A stretch of 64,000 bases of DNA, taken from Listeria cornellensis FSL F6-0969. GTDB lineage: Bacteria; Bacillota; Bacilli; Lactobacillales; Listeriaceae. The notes beneath the pieces were generated by a model. The model was given only the letters and a program-made list of their open reading frames with translations. It had not been told where the DNA came from and made no database searches. Positions 26,310 to 36,900 of the stretch are shown in pieces. Where the stretch lies: contig NZ_AODE01000029.1 in NCBI RefSeq assembly GCF_000525855.1, forward strand, positions 21,630 to 85,629, in the 5' to 3' direction. A program made the position numbers and the translations under genes. Within the stretch, counting starts at the first letter, position 1. Each line of letters begins with the position of its first letter.

Positions 26310-27689
26310 TCACCCCGTAATAATTTTCTCTTTTGGCAGTCTAATCGCGTTTTTCTTACCATCTTTACTGCGGAAGGATAACATCATGTACATGATCCCG
26401 ACGCGTCCTATAAACATCAATAAGATGATAATAATTTTGCCGAAGTAGCTCAAATCATCCGTCAATCCCATCGATAAACCACATGTTCCGAACGCTGAGA
26501 AAACCTCGACGATAATCGCCATCAACTCGGCCTGTTCTGTATAGCCCAACACGGTGATTGCGCCAACGCACAGAAGTGTTCCAAAAATCGCAACGGCAAG
26601 CGCTTTACGTACATCTTCTTGGTACAATTCACGGCCAAAAATGTAAATATGGTTCCGACCCCGAATCACAGAATATAAGAACAAAATCGTAATCGCGAAT
26701 GTCGTCGTTCGAATGCCGCCACCGACAGAACTCGGCGATGCTCCGATGAACATCAATGCCGAAACAACAAGTAGCGTCGGATCTGTCAATGCGGATGTAT
26801 CAATCGTTGACAAGCCTGCACTTCTGGAAGTCGCCGATAAGAACATCGAGTTAAAAAAGCCCTCATCAATGGACGTTCCTTTGAAATAATGCTGGCTTTC
26901 CATCGCCCAAATCAGCAATCCACCAATCACAAGCAATGCCATATAAGTCACCGTCGTCACTTTTACGAAAAGGGAAAAGCGGAACGGGATCAGCGTATTT
27001 TTTTCAAATAGGAATCGACGTGTTTCAATCAATACTGGGAATCCAATCCCGCCGGCAATAATGAGTAAAATCGTGATAAATTGGACGAAATAATCAGTCA
27101 CGAACGGCGTCAAAGAGTATCCAGTAATATCCACACCGGCATTCGTCACCGCGGAAACCGAGTTAAATAATCCCTGGAACATCGCCTCGCCGACATCGCC
27201 CTTATAAAATGGGATGAAATAAATCCCCAGAATAAGCCCACCGATAATTTGAATACCAAAAATCAACACCAGAATCTCGCGTAGCATCCGAACCATACCA
27301 CTCATCGAAAATTGATTCGTATCCGTCATAATTAACTGACGCTGACGCAAGCCAACCCGGCGTTTCAACACGAGGTAGAAGAACGTGCTCAGCATCATCA
27401 CTCCGAGCCCACCAACTTGGAAAATCCCCATCAGAACCCAGATTCCTGCACGACTGTAAGATTCACCAACGTTCACCGATGCGAGCCCTGTCACACTCAC
27501 TGAACTTGCCGCTGTAAATAGCGTATCAATGAACGGAATTTTGACACCAGGTTTTTGTGTAAATGGCATGCTGAGGAGCGCCGTTGCAAATGTAATCGAT
27601 AGAAAATAAAACGTGATGATGACCTGAATCGGCGTTAGCCTGGACATTCTTGCACGCGCTCTTCCTCGCCACGAGTTCCCGCCAATCAT
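26310..27689 (-). CDS. ktrB: Trk/Ktr-family potassium uptake membrane subunit (KtrB-like)
   Basis: 459-residue K+ channel-like transporter with four MPM repeats; selectivity-filter Gly segments appear as SSVSVTGLASV, SAVTNAGVDITG, SATSRSAGLSTID and FSAFGTCGLSMGL. Needs a cytosolic KtrA/KtrC RCK subunit, which is not in this window. Start 27689 with AAGGGA upstream, four bases after the TerC stop, so the two are co-transcribed. Synteny with lmo0993 from memory. Confidence 0.9.
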   Translation of the reverse strand: MIGGNSWRGRARARMSRLTPIQVIITFYFLSITFATALLSMPFTQKPGVKIPFIDTLFTAASSVSVTGLASVNVGESYSRAGIWVLMGIFQVGGLGVMMLSTFFYLVLKRRVGLRQRQLIMTDTNQFSMSGMVRMLREILVLIFGIQIIGGLILGIYFIPFYKGDVGEAMFQGLFNSVSAVTNAGVDITGYSLTPFVTDYFVQFITILLIIAGGIGFPVLIETRRFLFEKNTLIPFRFSLFVKVTTVTYMALLVIGGLLIWAMESQHYFKGTSIDEGFFNSMFLSATSRSAGLSTIDTSALTDPTLLVVSALMFIGASPSSVGGGIRTTTFAITILFLYSVIRGRNHIYIFGRELYQEDVRKALAVAIFGTLLCVGAITVLGYTEQAELMAIIVEVFSAFGTCGLSMGLTDDLSYFGKIIIILLMFIGRVGIMYMMLSFRSKDGKKNAIRLPKEKIITG

Positions 27690-27693
27690 ATAA

Positions 27694-28455
27694 TTATCCC
27701 TTTTGTTTCTCTTTTTTTCTAGCAATGATATAACCACCTAAACCGAGAATAATCATGACCGCCCAAAAGGTAATCTCCCACCCTGCTGAACTCGGAAAAC
27801 TCTCTGGTAAAATGCCTACTTGCGGGTTAGCCAATGTAAGCACGGCCATTTTCACCCCAACCCAACCAACAATTAAGAAGGCGGCTGTTTCTAAAGTAGG
27901 GTAACGCTCCAATAATTTCACAACTTGTGTCGCTGCAAAACGAATCACAATTAATCCTGCCAAGCCACCTAAGAACATCACGGTAAACTGGCCTGCATTC
28001 ATACCGCCAATTTCATATGTTCCAAGCGCTGGCAATGTCACAACTAAGGCCGCAGCGGCAAGCATCGAATCAAGAGCAAACGCAATATCCGTCAGCTCCA
28101 CACGCGCCACCGTCCCCCAGAAGGATGTTGGTTTCGCTGTTTTCTCTTCTTTTTCCCCTTTGTCCTTGCCTTTTCTCTTATCCCAAATATGCTTCATCGC
28201 TAAGTAAAGTAAGTACATCGCGCCAATCGCTTGTATTTCCCAAAAATTAACTAAGTACGAAATAATAAGCATCGCAATCAGTCGGAAAACAAATGCCCCA
28301 ACTAGCCCATAAAACAAGGCTTTGCGCTGCTGTTCATGTGGCAACTTTTTAACAATAACAGCCATAACCACCGCATTATCCGCTGAGAGCACACCTTCTA
28401 GTACAATCAGAATTAAGAAGACCCACACATATTCTCCCCAAATTGAGATATCCAT
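27694..28455 (-). CDS. TerC-family membrane protein (putative Mn2+ exporter), copy 2
   Basis: 253 residues, seven to nine helices. Conserved acidic pairs in VLEGVLSADNAVVMAVIV and ELTDIAFALDSMLAA lie in the membrane as in TerC/Alx/MeeF metal exporters. A charged cytosolic loop (KRKGKDKGEKEEK) separates the halves. Very similar to the upstream gene, so a tandem duplication. Start 28455 (GGTGGGG upstream); GTG 28461 is possible. Unlike the first copy it has no riboswitch and is coupled to the potassium transporter. Confidence 0.9.
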   Translation of the reverse strand: MDISIWGEYVWVFLILIVLEGVLSADNAVVMAVIVKKLPHEQQRKALFYGLVGAFVFRLIAMLIISYLVNFWEIQAIGAMYLLYLAMKHIWDKRKGKDKGEKEEKTAKPTSFWGTVARVELTDIAFALDSMLAAAALVVTLPALGTYEIGGMNAGQFTVMFLGGLAGLIVIRFAATQVVKLLERYPTLETAAFLIVGWVGVKMAVLTLANPQVGILPESFPSSAGWEITFWAVMIILGLGGYIIARKKEKQKG

Positions 28456-28541
28456 TTTCACCCCACCATTTCTTTACTCTCCACTTTAACATATTTACTA
28501 CTGCATTTGCTATTTTTTTGTTGCTATATGTAACGGAAAAA

Positions 28542-28562
28542 CTCCCGTAAATAGGACGGGAG
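28542..28562 (-). terminator. Terminator of the first TerC gene
   Basis: CTCCCGT / ACGGGAG stem followed by TTTTT on the minus strand; separates the riboswitch-controlled TerC gene from the TerC-Ktr operon. Confidence 0.85.
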
Positions 28563-28578
28563 CGAAATTCCATTTATA

Positions 28579-29349
28579 TTAAGCCTTTGCATCTGGATTT
28601 TTCTTAGCTGCACGAACTGAAATGAGCCAACCCCAGATAATAATTCCAATCATCACAGCCCAGAATGTTAATTTCCAAAGCGTAGAATGTGGGAAGTGTT
28701 CTGGAATAACGCCTAATTCTGGATGTGCTAACGTGTAAACAACGAGCTTCACGCCGACCCAACCAACGATTAGGAAAGCTGCTGTTTCCAGCGATGGATA
28801 TTTTTTCAGTAATTTCACGAATTGTGTTGCTGCAAAACGGATGCAGATTAGTCCAACCAAACCACCGATGAACATCACGCTAAATTGCCCCGTGTCAAGC
28901 CCACCAATCGTTCCCCAACCTGTTGCTGGTAGTGTAATCGCAAGTGCCACTGCCGCCAACATCGAATCAATCGCAAACGCAATATCCGCAATTTCGACTT
29001 TCAAAACGGTCATCCAAAAACTAGAACCTTTTCCTTCTTTGACTTTGTGCCCATCGTCTTTGCCTTTTGCGTGCTTCCACATATGGCTAATACAAATGTA
29101 AAGTAAATACGCGGCTCCTAGTGCCTGTACTTGCCAAACTTCTGCCAAAAAGGAAATCAAGAAAAGGGCTGCAAAACGGAAAACGAATGCGCCAATTAGG
29201 CCATAAAACAACGCTTTTTTCTGTTGCTCATCAGGTAAATGTTTGACCATAACTGCCATAACTACCGCATTATCAGCAGCTAGAATACCCTCCAAACCAA
29301 TCAGGACAAGTAAAACCCATCCATACTCCAAAATCATCGCTGTATCCAA
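28579..29349 (-). CDS. TerC-family Mn2+ exporter, riboswitch-controlled
   Basis: 256 residues. Same architecture as its downstream paralogue: LIGLEGILAADNAVVMAVMV and EIADIAFAIDSMLAA are the conserved intramembrane acidic motifs. Family members export Mn2+, and the leader carries a yybP-ykoY element, which supports that role. I chose TTG 29349 (DTAMILEYGW), eight bases after AAGGAGG; the ATG at 29367 would put the ribosome site inside the gene. Monocistronic because of the terminator at 28542. Confidence 0.9.
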   Translation of the reverse strand: MDTAMILEYGWVLLVLIGLEGILAADNAVVMAVMVKHLPDEQQKKALFYGLIGAFVFRFAALFLISFLAEVWQVQALGAAYLLYICISHMWKHAKGKDDGHKVKEGKGSSFWMTVLKVEIADIAFAIDSMLAAVALAITLPATGWGTIGGLDTGQFSVMFIGGLVGLICIRFAATQFVKLLKKYPSLETAAFLIVGWVGVKLVVYTLAHPELGVIPEHFPHSTLWKLTFWAVMIGIIIWGWLISVRAAKKNPDAKA

Positions 29350-29403
29350 ATAAAATTCCTCCTTCATCTTTCAACCGTCCAAAAGCGCCTCTTTTTAACC
29401 ACG

Positions 29404-29443
29404 AAAAAACGAGACCCCTGCCAGAAGTTTGGCAAAGGTCTCG
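29404..29443 (-). terminator. Riboswitch expression-platform terminator
   Basis: CGAGACC / GGTCTCG stem with inner TTTGCCA...TGGCAGG pairing followed by TTTTTT. It uses the 3' GCGAGACC strand of the aptamer, so aptamer folding and termination exclude each other. Confidence 0.85.
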
Positions 29444-29562
29444 CTGACATTTTCATACATAAAATGTTGATAAAACCGATGGACTCGCATCCATGTAATG
29501 ACGACTTTATCTTAGCCTGCTAATAAGGCTAACGCTACTCCCCCTTGACGAATGTCAAAAGT
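29430..29562 (-). ncRNA. yybP-ykoY manganese riboswitch
   Basis: Minus-strand leader contains the conserved pieces in order: AAGGGGGAGTAGCG, a variable stem, GTCGTCATTACA, TCGGTTTTATCAACA, and TCAGCGAGACCTTTGCC. This is the Mn2+-sensing yybP-ykoY element, which typically sits before TerC or P-type Mn exporters and turns them on when Mn2+ is high. Confidence 0.9.
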
Positions 29563-29582
29563 GATATTTGATTGATAGGGAA

Positions 29583-29612
29583 ATAATATCACAGAACTAG
29601 GCTAACTGTCAA
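29583..29612 (-). promoter_or_regulatory. Promoter of the riboswitch-TerC transcript
   Basis: TTGACA, 18-base spacer, TATTAT on the minus strand, about 20 bases upstream of the riboswitch. Confidence 0.7.
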
Positions 29613-29717
29613 CAACACTTGCTAATTACCTGGAATGTTTATTTTTTTTTTCATATTTTGTTTATGTGTACTTTATTTTCTTTTGAGATACTAGAAAGCA
29701 TAGAGGGGGAATTCGAC

Positions 29718-30681
29718 TTGAAGAAAATAATCTTGGTACTCGCATCACTCACATTAGTTGCTTGCTCCAATGAGAATAGCCAACCTGACGAACCGAGAGC
29801 TAAAAAAAGTGGCTGTAGAATCGCAGGGGCATGACTATAATTATGATGTGGTAACGTCTGCAACAACGACAACATTCGGCACACATCCTGAAGCAAAATA
29901 TACAAAAGACGAGAAGGAAGCACGCATGTTTTGGTCTGTCCAACCACCGACTGGCTTGATTAAAGGGCATTATTATAAGAATGAAAACGAGTTTGATGGT
30001 GGAAATCGTGGCATTCTGGAACTAGTCACGGACGATGACGGCAAGTTAATCCATGTGGAATTTAACGAAATGGCTTCGGCAAACTATTATGAAGCGAAGT
30101 ACGCCAATGCATCGAAGCGCCTTTCTGATTATGCTTTTTTCCAAGCTAGCAATACGCGAACGGATGATACGCTCGTGACTTGGGTGAATGGCATTACGTT
30201 TTTGGAAGGACAAATGCTGGCGAAAAATCGATTGGATGGGAATTTTGAGACCGTCAAGGGCTCTTCTACTAGCGCGCGAAACGGCATGATGCCACTGGCT
30301 GCTGAAATGAAAGAATGGGTGAAAAAGCCGTTTGGATTTTACTATTATGGTATCGCGGAGCCGCTCGGTAATGGTTTAACTGCCCGTCTTCAGGTGGTTA
30401 CAGAACAGGATAAACTTATTTCTGTCAAATATGATGAAATATTTGCGGATCAAAAACAGGAAATAACCGATCCTAATCTCCAAGCTTTTTATCGCCAATC
30501 GAAGTATTACTCGCTTGATTACGGGAAAGAAACAGCTAATTCATTTGTAAAATTCGCAGATGGGATTGAAAAACAGGTTTTGAAAACGCAAGACTTGCTT
30601 AATGCTCCAAAGCAGAACACAGAAAGCTTCCATAACTATGAAAAACTCGCGCAGAAACTTCAAGCTGAAATGGGCAAATGA
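29718..30681 (+). pseudogene. Lipoprotein with FMN-binding-like repeats, frameshifted
   Basis: About 320 residues if joined. TTG 29718 (GAGGGGG, eight-base spacing) starts a lipoprotein signal peptide KKIILVLASLTLVAC. The frame breaks in the A7 run 29802-29808; A6 gives EPRAKKVAVESQGHDYNYDVV. Two similar halves each contain a strand pair like the FMN_bind domain (ELVTDDDGKLIHVEFNEM; LQVVTEQDKLISVKYDEI), and VTSATTTTFG and KGSSTSARNG resemble the Ser/Thr flavinylation motif. It may be a flavinylated electron-transfer lipoprotein such as PplA; this is inference. Confidence 0.65.
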
Positions 30682-30725
30682 AAAACCTAGCAGTGAATCT
30701 GATTTTGATTCACTGCTAGGTTTTT
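30678..30725. terminator. Bidirectional terminator
   Basis: AAAAACCTAGCAGTGAATC / GATTCACTGCTAGGTTTTT, 19-bp perfect stem, between the convergent lipoprotein and LPXTG genes. Confidence 0.92.
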
Positions 30726-30726
30726 G

Positions 30727-32116
30727 TTACTTTTTACGAATTAAGAGTACGCCCGACGTTAAGGCTAGTAATGCGCCTGTTAATTCGGCAACACCACTCG
30801 TTGCATCACCTGTTTGCGGCAATGTTTTCATGGTAGTTGTTGGACTCGGGCTTACATTATTTTGATTTTGCACGGCTACTTTTCTTGGTGTTACTTTTAC
30901 GATTAGTTTTTGACCGACTTGGATTTCATCATTTGCGAGGTTGTTCCATATTTTTAATTGCTGCGTCGTTGTTTCAAATTTCTCAGCAATACTTGGTAGT
31001 GTATCCCCTTTTTTTGACGACGTAGATTTGTATTTCGTTATCGCCATCTATCATCGTGGTTACTTCTGGTATCGCTGGTGTCACAACGATTGGATCAGTA
31101 CTTGGATTAGGTGTTACTATTGGTGGATCTGGCGTTGTTGGCGGGTCTACCGGTGGTGGGTTATTTCCCCCGTCGCCTTCCCCTTCTCCGCCTCCTGAAT
31201 AATCATTAACGGTCGCGTTTCGCGTTTGCTCTTCGATGTTTGCACCACCAATTTTAGCGATATTTTTATAGCTAAACTGACCGCCCGCCATTTTTGTTTG
31301 GTAGGTAATGACAACGGAAGTATCTTGAAGATCGCCCAGTTCTAAGCGGAAACTTCGATTGGTGTCCAAGGTCACCGTTTCGCTTCTTGAATAGCGTTCC
31401 TTTTTATCAGCATCACGATATTTCAATTTCACTTGTCCAGAAAGCGTCTGTCCAGCCCCCATTATATCTGTATAATAGGCATCATCGATATCCACGAGCG
31501 CATTGTTGAGTGTGACCGTCCAATTGATTAGACTGCTGTCCTTGTCATCGATTCGTCCTTGTTTAAAGACAACAGTCGGCGTAACCGTTCCACCGCCACC
31601 GCTCGTGACTTTATGAATCATCACACCAAGCGTTGTGTAATCGCCACCCACAGGAAAAGCAATCGGATTCGTCTGATCTGTTACAATAGTATCTTTGTTA
31701 AAATCTGCGTAAAAAAACATCGAACCTTTAATATCCGTGTGTGTATCGACGAATGAGGTGAAAGTTAGGATTATTTGATTGTTAATTGGATCGACAACGG
31801 CAGCTGCTACTGTATTTCCATCATTATCTTTCAATAAAAATGGGGCAAAACTGACATATTCAAGCTGTTCAGGCAGGGGCATCGTCATCGTTTCTCCGCT
31901 ATGTACCGCCTGTGTCAAATCCCAATTATACACAACTTTCACGCGATCATTTTCTTTAAAATCAGTCGAAGCGACACCATTTTTATTTTGCAATTCCACC
32001 TGTGTAAAAAATTGCGAACCATAGTCCGTCGCAGCTTTTGCCTCCTGTCCTCCTATGCCTGACAAAGAAACACCTAAAAGTAGCAATCCCATCAAAAAAT
32101 AGATCGTCTTTTTCAT
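30727..32116 (-). pseudogene. LPXTG adhesin with LysM domain, frameshifted
   Basis: About 462 residues if joined. Signal peptide (IYFLMGLLLLGVSLSGIGG), an adhesin-like beta domain (DYGSQFFTQVELQNKNG...), a second Ig-like domain with NWTVTLNNALVD, a Gly/Pro linker (PPPVDPPTTPDPP), one LysM (VKKGDTLPSIAEKFETTTQQLKIWNN), then LPQTG, helix and RKK for sortase anchoring. The frame breaks in the T7 run 31009-31015 (A7 in the gene): A6 gives YVVKKGDTLP. LysM together with LPXTG gives both non-covalent and covalent wall attachment. Confidence 0.82.
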
Positions 32117-32175
32117 TCCTAGCCCCCCTTAATAATCTGATGTTCATTTTCCCTTCTTTGTTTTATTTGAAACAT

Positions 32176-32202
32176 AAAAAAGAGCCCTGAAGTAGGACTC
32201 TT
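32176..32202 (-). terminator. Terminator of prfC
   Basis: AAGAGTCC...GGGCTCTT stem followed by a T run on the minus strand, just after the prfC stop. Confidence 0.75.
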
Positions 32203-32209
32203 GACTTAA

Positions 32210-33778
32210 TTATAATAAGGATGTTAATTCAATATCTGGATTCTTATCATGGAACCAGTTCAAAGCAAACTGATTTTCAAATAAGAATAATGGCTTGTCA
32301 AAACGGTCTTTTACAAGCATGCTACGTGCTGAAGAAAGTTTTTCATCCACGTCTTCTTCTTTAATCCAACGTGCAATTTTAGAACCGATCGGCTCCATGC
32401 GAATTTCAGAATTATATTCGTTGTTCATCCGATGTTCAAATACCTCAAATTGTAGTTGACCAACCGCGCCAATGATATAATCTTCCATGCGCCACGTTTT
32501 GAAAAGCTGGATCGCGCCTTCTTGTACTAGTTGCTCGACACCTTTGTGAAAATGTTTTTGTTTCATCACATTTTTCGCGGAAACTTTCATGAATAATTCT
32601 GGCGTAAATTGTGGCAGTTTCTCATATTGAAGCGTTTTGCTAACATTTGTAATCGTGTCGCCAATTTGATAATTCCCTGTGTCGTACAAGCCAATAATAT
32701 CTCCCGCCACAGCGCTGTTCACCGTTTCGCGATCGTCCGCCATAAATTGCGTCGAATTACCAAGCTTGATCGGTTTTCCAGTTCGCGTCAAGTTCACAGA
32801 CATACCTCGTTCAAATTCACCCGAACAAATACGCACGAACGCGATTCTGTCACGATGGGCTGGGTTCATGTTGGCTTGAATTTTGAAGATAAATCCAGAG
32901 AACTTATCCATATAAGGATCGACTTCCCCTTCATTCGATTGGCGCGGTTGTGGTGCTGGTGCAAAATTTACATATGTTCTCAAGAATGTTTCCACACCAA
33001 AATTCGTCAAGGCACTACCGAAAAATACAGGCGTCAATTCACCAGACGCGATTCGCTCTTCGCTAAAATCATTACCGGCCTCGTCTAGCAACATAATTTC
33101 ATCAAGCGCCTGCTCATAATAGCTGGAATTTTGAATAGCATGTGGTTCTGCTAAATCCCCATTTTCACCGAGTGGCAAGAAGCGTTCGTCGCCGTCCACA
33201 CGATACTGTTCGACTTGGCGGTGATAGCGATCATACAAACCACCAAGCTCTTTACCCATCCCGATTGGCCAATTCATCGGATACGATTCGATCCCCAAAA
33301 CTTCTTCCAATTCTGCCAGTAATTCAAGTGGCGCCTTTCCTTGACGGTCCATTTTATTAATAAAGGTAAAAATCGGAATACCGCGCATCCGACAAACTTT
33401 GAATAGTTTCAAGGTCTGCGCCTCGATTCCTTTCGCGCTATCGATAACCATCACAGCACTATCAACAGCCATCAACGTCCGGTACGTATCCTCACTGAAA
33501 TCCGAGTGACCCGGTGTATCCAAAATATTAATCCGCGAACCGTCATAATCAAATTGCATCACAGAACTCGTTACCGAAATCCCACGCTGTTTCTCAATTT
33601 CCATCCAGTCACTCGTCGCAAACTTGCCCGACTTCTTCCCTTTTACGGTTCCTGCCGAGCGAATCGCGCCCCCAAAAAGCAGTAATTGCTCTGTAATCGT
33701 TGTTTTCCCCGCATCGGGGTGAGATATAATTGCAAAAGTTTTGCGCGAAGCAACCTCTTTTTTCAAATCCTGCACCAT
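32210..33778 (-). CDS. prfC: Peptide chain release factor 3
   Basis: 522-residue translational GTPase that recycles RF1/RF2. G motifs: [12 protein letters not shown] (G1), [12 protein letters not shown] (G2), DTPGHSDF (G3), NKMDR (G4). Length and C-terminal domain [15 protein letters not shown] are typical. Start 33778 (MVQDLKKEV) has AGGAGG nine bases upstream; the extension to 33805 runs over it. Monocistronic. Confidence 0.97.
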   Translation of the reverse strand: MVQDLKKEVASRKTFAIISHPDAGKTTITEQLLLFGGAIRSAGTVKGKKSGKFATSDWMEIEKQRGISVTSSVMQFDYDGSRINILDTPGHSDFSEDTYRTLMAVDSAVMVIDSAKGIEAQTLKLFKVCRMRGIPIFTFINKMDRQGKAPLELLAELEEVLGIESYPMNWPIGMGKELGGLYDRYHRQVEQYRVDGDERFLPLGENGDLAEPHAIQNSSYYEQALDEIMLLDEAGNDFSEERIASGELTPVFFGSALTNFGVETFLRTYVNFAPAPQPRQSNEGEVDPYMDKFSGFIFKIQANMNPAHRDRIAFVRICSGEFERGMSVNLTRTGKPIKLGNSTQFMADDRETVNSAVAGDIIGLYDTGNYQIGDTITNVSKTLQYEKLPQFTPELFMKVSAKNVMKQKHFHKGVEQLVQEGAIQLFKTWRMEDYIIGAVGQLQFEVFEHRMNNEYNSEIRMEPIGSKIARWIKEEDVDEKLSSARSMLVKDRFDKPLFLFENQFALNWFHDKNPDIELTSLL

Positions 33779-33866
33779 TTTAAAATTCCTCCTAGACATA
33801 CTCACATTTCTTTAGTATATCATATCCAGACGTTTTTGAGATAGTTTTTGATGAAAAATATATGTA

Positions 33867-33915
33867 GAAAATGGAGCTAAACAAGGATGTTAAAATCGAC
33901 TTTGTTTCGCCCCAT
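33867..33915 (-). terminator. Probable terminator of pullulanase gene
   Basis: Imperfect stem GAAATGG..CGAAACAAAG with CTTGTTTAGCTCCATTTTC directly after the pullulanase stop; the T tract is weak. Confidence 0.55.
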
Positions 33916-33922
33916 TTCCAGT

Positions 33923-36900
33923 TTAGTTATGCCGTTTTCTGCGTGTAGAAGTCAAAAGGACCATACTACCAATAATCAAAGTGCTACCGAGTAAAAGAAT
34001 CCACAGAGAAAAACTGCTGTCCCCAGTTGTTGGTAATGCTTGTTTCGATATTTCTTTTACTGGCTTGGCTTCGACTTTGTTTCCTTCCAGATTCGTGTCT
34101 TTTTTCGGTGGTATCGTTGTTGTACCACCATCCACTTTACCCGGTGGATTCGTTGGTTTGACCGGGTTTACAACCTCAATCTCACCTGGTGCTGGTGCAG
34201 CTGCAGTTAATGTGATTTGAACGGGTTTCGTCGTCCCCACCGCTCTGCTCTGCATCTCGCTTGCAAACTGAATCACGCCTTCATAAACGCCAACTTTCGG
34301 TGTCTCCCAATCGAGGTTCGCGACTGTCAATACGATGTCCAAATCATGTTGTTCCGTATCACCTTCTAATTGATAATAGCCGTGCGCCGCTAGTTTTTGC
34401 AAAAGATAGCGTTCCTTCGCGTTTTGCCCAGGTTGTGCCACAAGTTCAGCTAAAGGCAACGAGATTTTGTCTAAACTCTCCATTTTATTATGTTGCGGTA
34501 TCACTTCAAAAATCGCTTCCACAATATGCCCCGCTGTTAACGCTTCGAATGTATAGGTATCTCCAGAAAGTGTCACTGCTTTGCCATCCACTGACACTTG
34601 CTGTACGCGGTAACCAGCATCTGCACTCACCTTATAGCTCGGTTTTTCACCAGCCGCATAAGCCTGTTTCCCGCTTGGCGTAATGGTTCCACCAGCTCCC
34701 GCCGATGCTTCAATTTCAAAAGTTGCTTCACCATTTTTCAAAACAAGTGTCGATAGTGCTCCAACTTTCACCGTACTCGTTTCTGCTGTTAAATCCGTCG
34801 TTGTTTCGCCAATTCGCGCCCAATATTTATTCGCTGGAATCACGACTTCTTTCTCCGCTTTATTCGCATTGAAAAGAACAACATATGACGTAGCGCCGTC
34901 TTTTAGCTCATAGGCCACGACATTCTCGTCTTGCTTGATAATCTTCATTTTTTGATTAATTTCTGTATAATTCGTCAATCGGAAAAGTGGTTCGGAATTG
35001 CGGAGTTGCATCACTGCTTCGATATCCTGCACCGAATCGATGTTTTCCGCATAGCGCTCCCAATCTAGTTTATTGATAGCATCACTGGATTGGTAACTAT
35101 TCTCATCCCGATCCTTCGTCCTGAAAAATTCTTGTCCCGCGTGAATAAACGGCACACCTTGCGAAAGTAGCACCATGCTCGTCGCCATTTTCTGCATTTT
35201 CTTTTTATCCTGATCGGAGTCGGTTGGATTCGAATACGATAGCTTATCCCAAAGCGTCAAGTTATCATGCGCTTCGGCGTACTGAATCACTTGGCCAGGC
35301 TTCGCAAAATCGTAAATGCCTTGCCCTTGATCTCGGAGACTCCCGGCTAGTAAATTTTTTGCAATAAGCGCTTCTTTTCCTGTCGCCCCATTCACAAAAC
35401 CAGGCTCTGACTCTTGTCCGCCCCAAGTACTGCCTTTAATAGCATCGCGAATCGAATCATTGAAATGTGCGATTTCTGGCATTTTGGAAGCATTTTTTTG
35501 GTTGGCTTTCACGTCACTTGCAAGCGGCGTCCCCAGATCCCAACCTTCGCCAAGCACGATAATCGATGGGTCAATTTTGTTCAGCTCAGCCTTCATTGCG
35601 TTCATCGTATCAACATCGTGAATGCCCATCAAGTCAAAGCGGAAGCCGTCCATATGGTATTCCTTCGCCCAATAAGCAACACTGTCGACCATATATTTAC
35701 GCATCATTGCGCGTTCGGACGCCGTATCATTTCCAACACCCGTTCCATTGGAAAGCTTGCCATCATCGCCATAACGGAAATAATATCCTGGCACCGTCTT
35801 CTCAAAAGAATGAGCTCCCGCGTCAAATACATGATTATACACAACGTCCATAATCACACGTAACCCGTTACTATGAAGGCCTTGCACCATCTGTTTCGCC
35901 TCTTGAATCCGCGTCACAGGATTGTATGGATTCGTACTGTAGCTACCTTCTGGAACATTATAGTTTTTCGGATCATAACCCCAATTATACGGCAATGCGC
36001 CCAGTTGCTCCGAAGCGCTTTCATGATTTTCCTCATTCAAAGATGCATAATCAAACATTGGCAAAATTTGCACGTGCGTAATGCCGAGATTTTTCAAATA
36101 ATCGATTCCCGTTGCATCCCCATTTGCCGTCTTTGTCCCCTGTTGAACCACACCTAAGTATTTCCCTTTATTGACCGTATCCTTATTTGCAATCGAGAAA
36201 TCCCGAATATGCATTTCATAAATAATCGCATCAGTCGGATTCGTAAACGCCGGCATCCGATTCGCTTCCCAATTCGCTGGAACCATCACAGCCGGATCTA
36301 AAATAACGGAACGATTCCCATTCGCCGTCGCAGCTTTGGCATACGGATCTTGAGACACCGTTTTTTTCCCATCCGCAAAAACAAGATCATACGTGTACGC
36401 CGTTCCAGAAGGAATTTTTGCGGTGAATTCCCAGATACCTTGCGCTTTTGGCGTCATCTCATAGCTTTGCAACGCAGGACTATTCGGTAAATTATCCTGA
36501 TACGTCGTCAACTTCACGCTCGCTGCCGTCGGTGCCCACAATCGCCACACACTCTGTTCCGCGTTATACGTTGCACCAAGAGGCTCCGTTCCCGTGTATG
36601 CATATTTCGCATCAAAGTCCGGATTTCGAACAATGCTCGTCGTGTCCACCAATTTCTCGCCAAATCCATCCGTCGTAACCGTCAACGCGGCTTGAATCGG
36701 TAAATCTTGCGTCGTTTCAATATAGAAGACAGCCGGATTCGCCACATCCCGTCTAATATTCGAAATAGAAACCGCATTCCCATCCTCAGTAAGCGTCACG
36801 TCCGCCATCAAATCAAGCGCCGTCGCGTCACGATTCAGCGTCACTTTTACCTCTTTAAAACTCGCCAAACTCGCCGTCTTTATTTGCTTTGTCGCATCCG

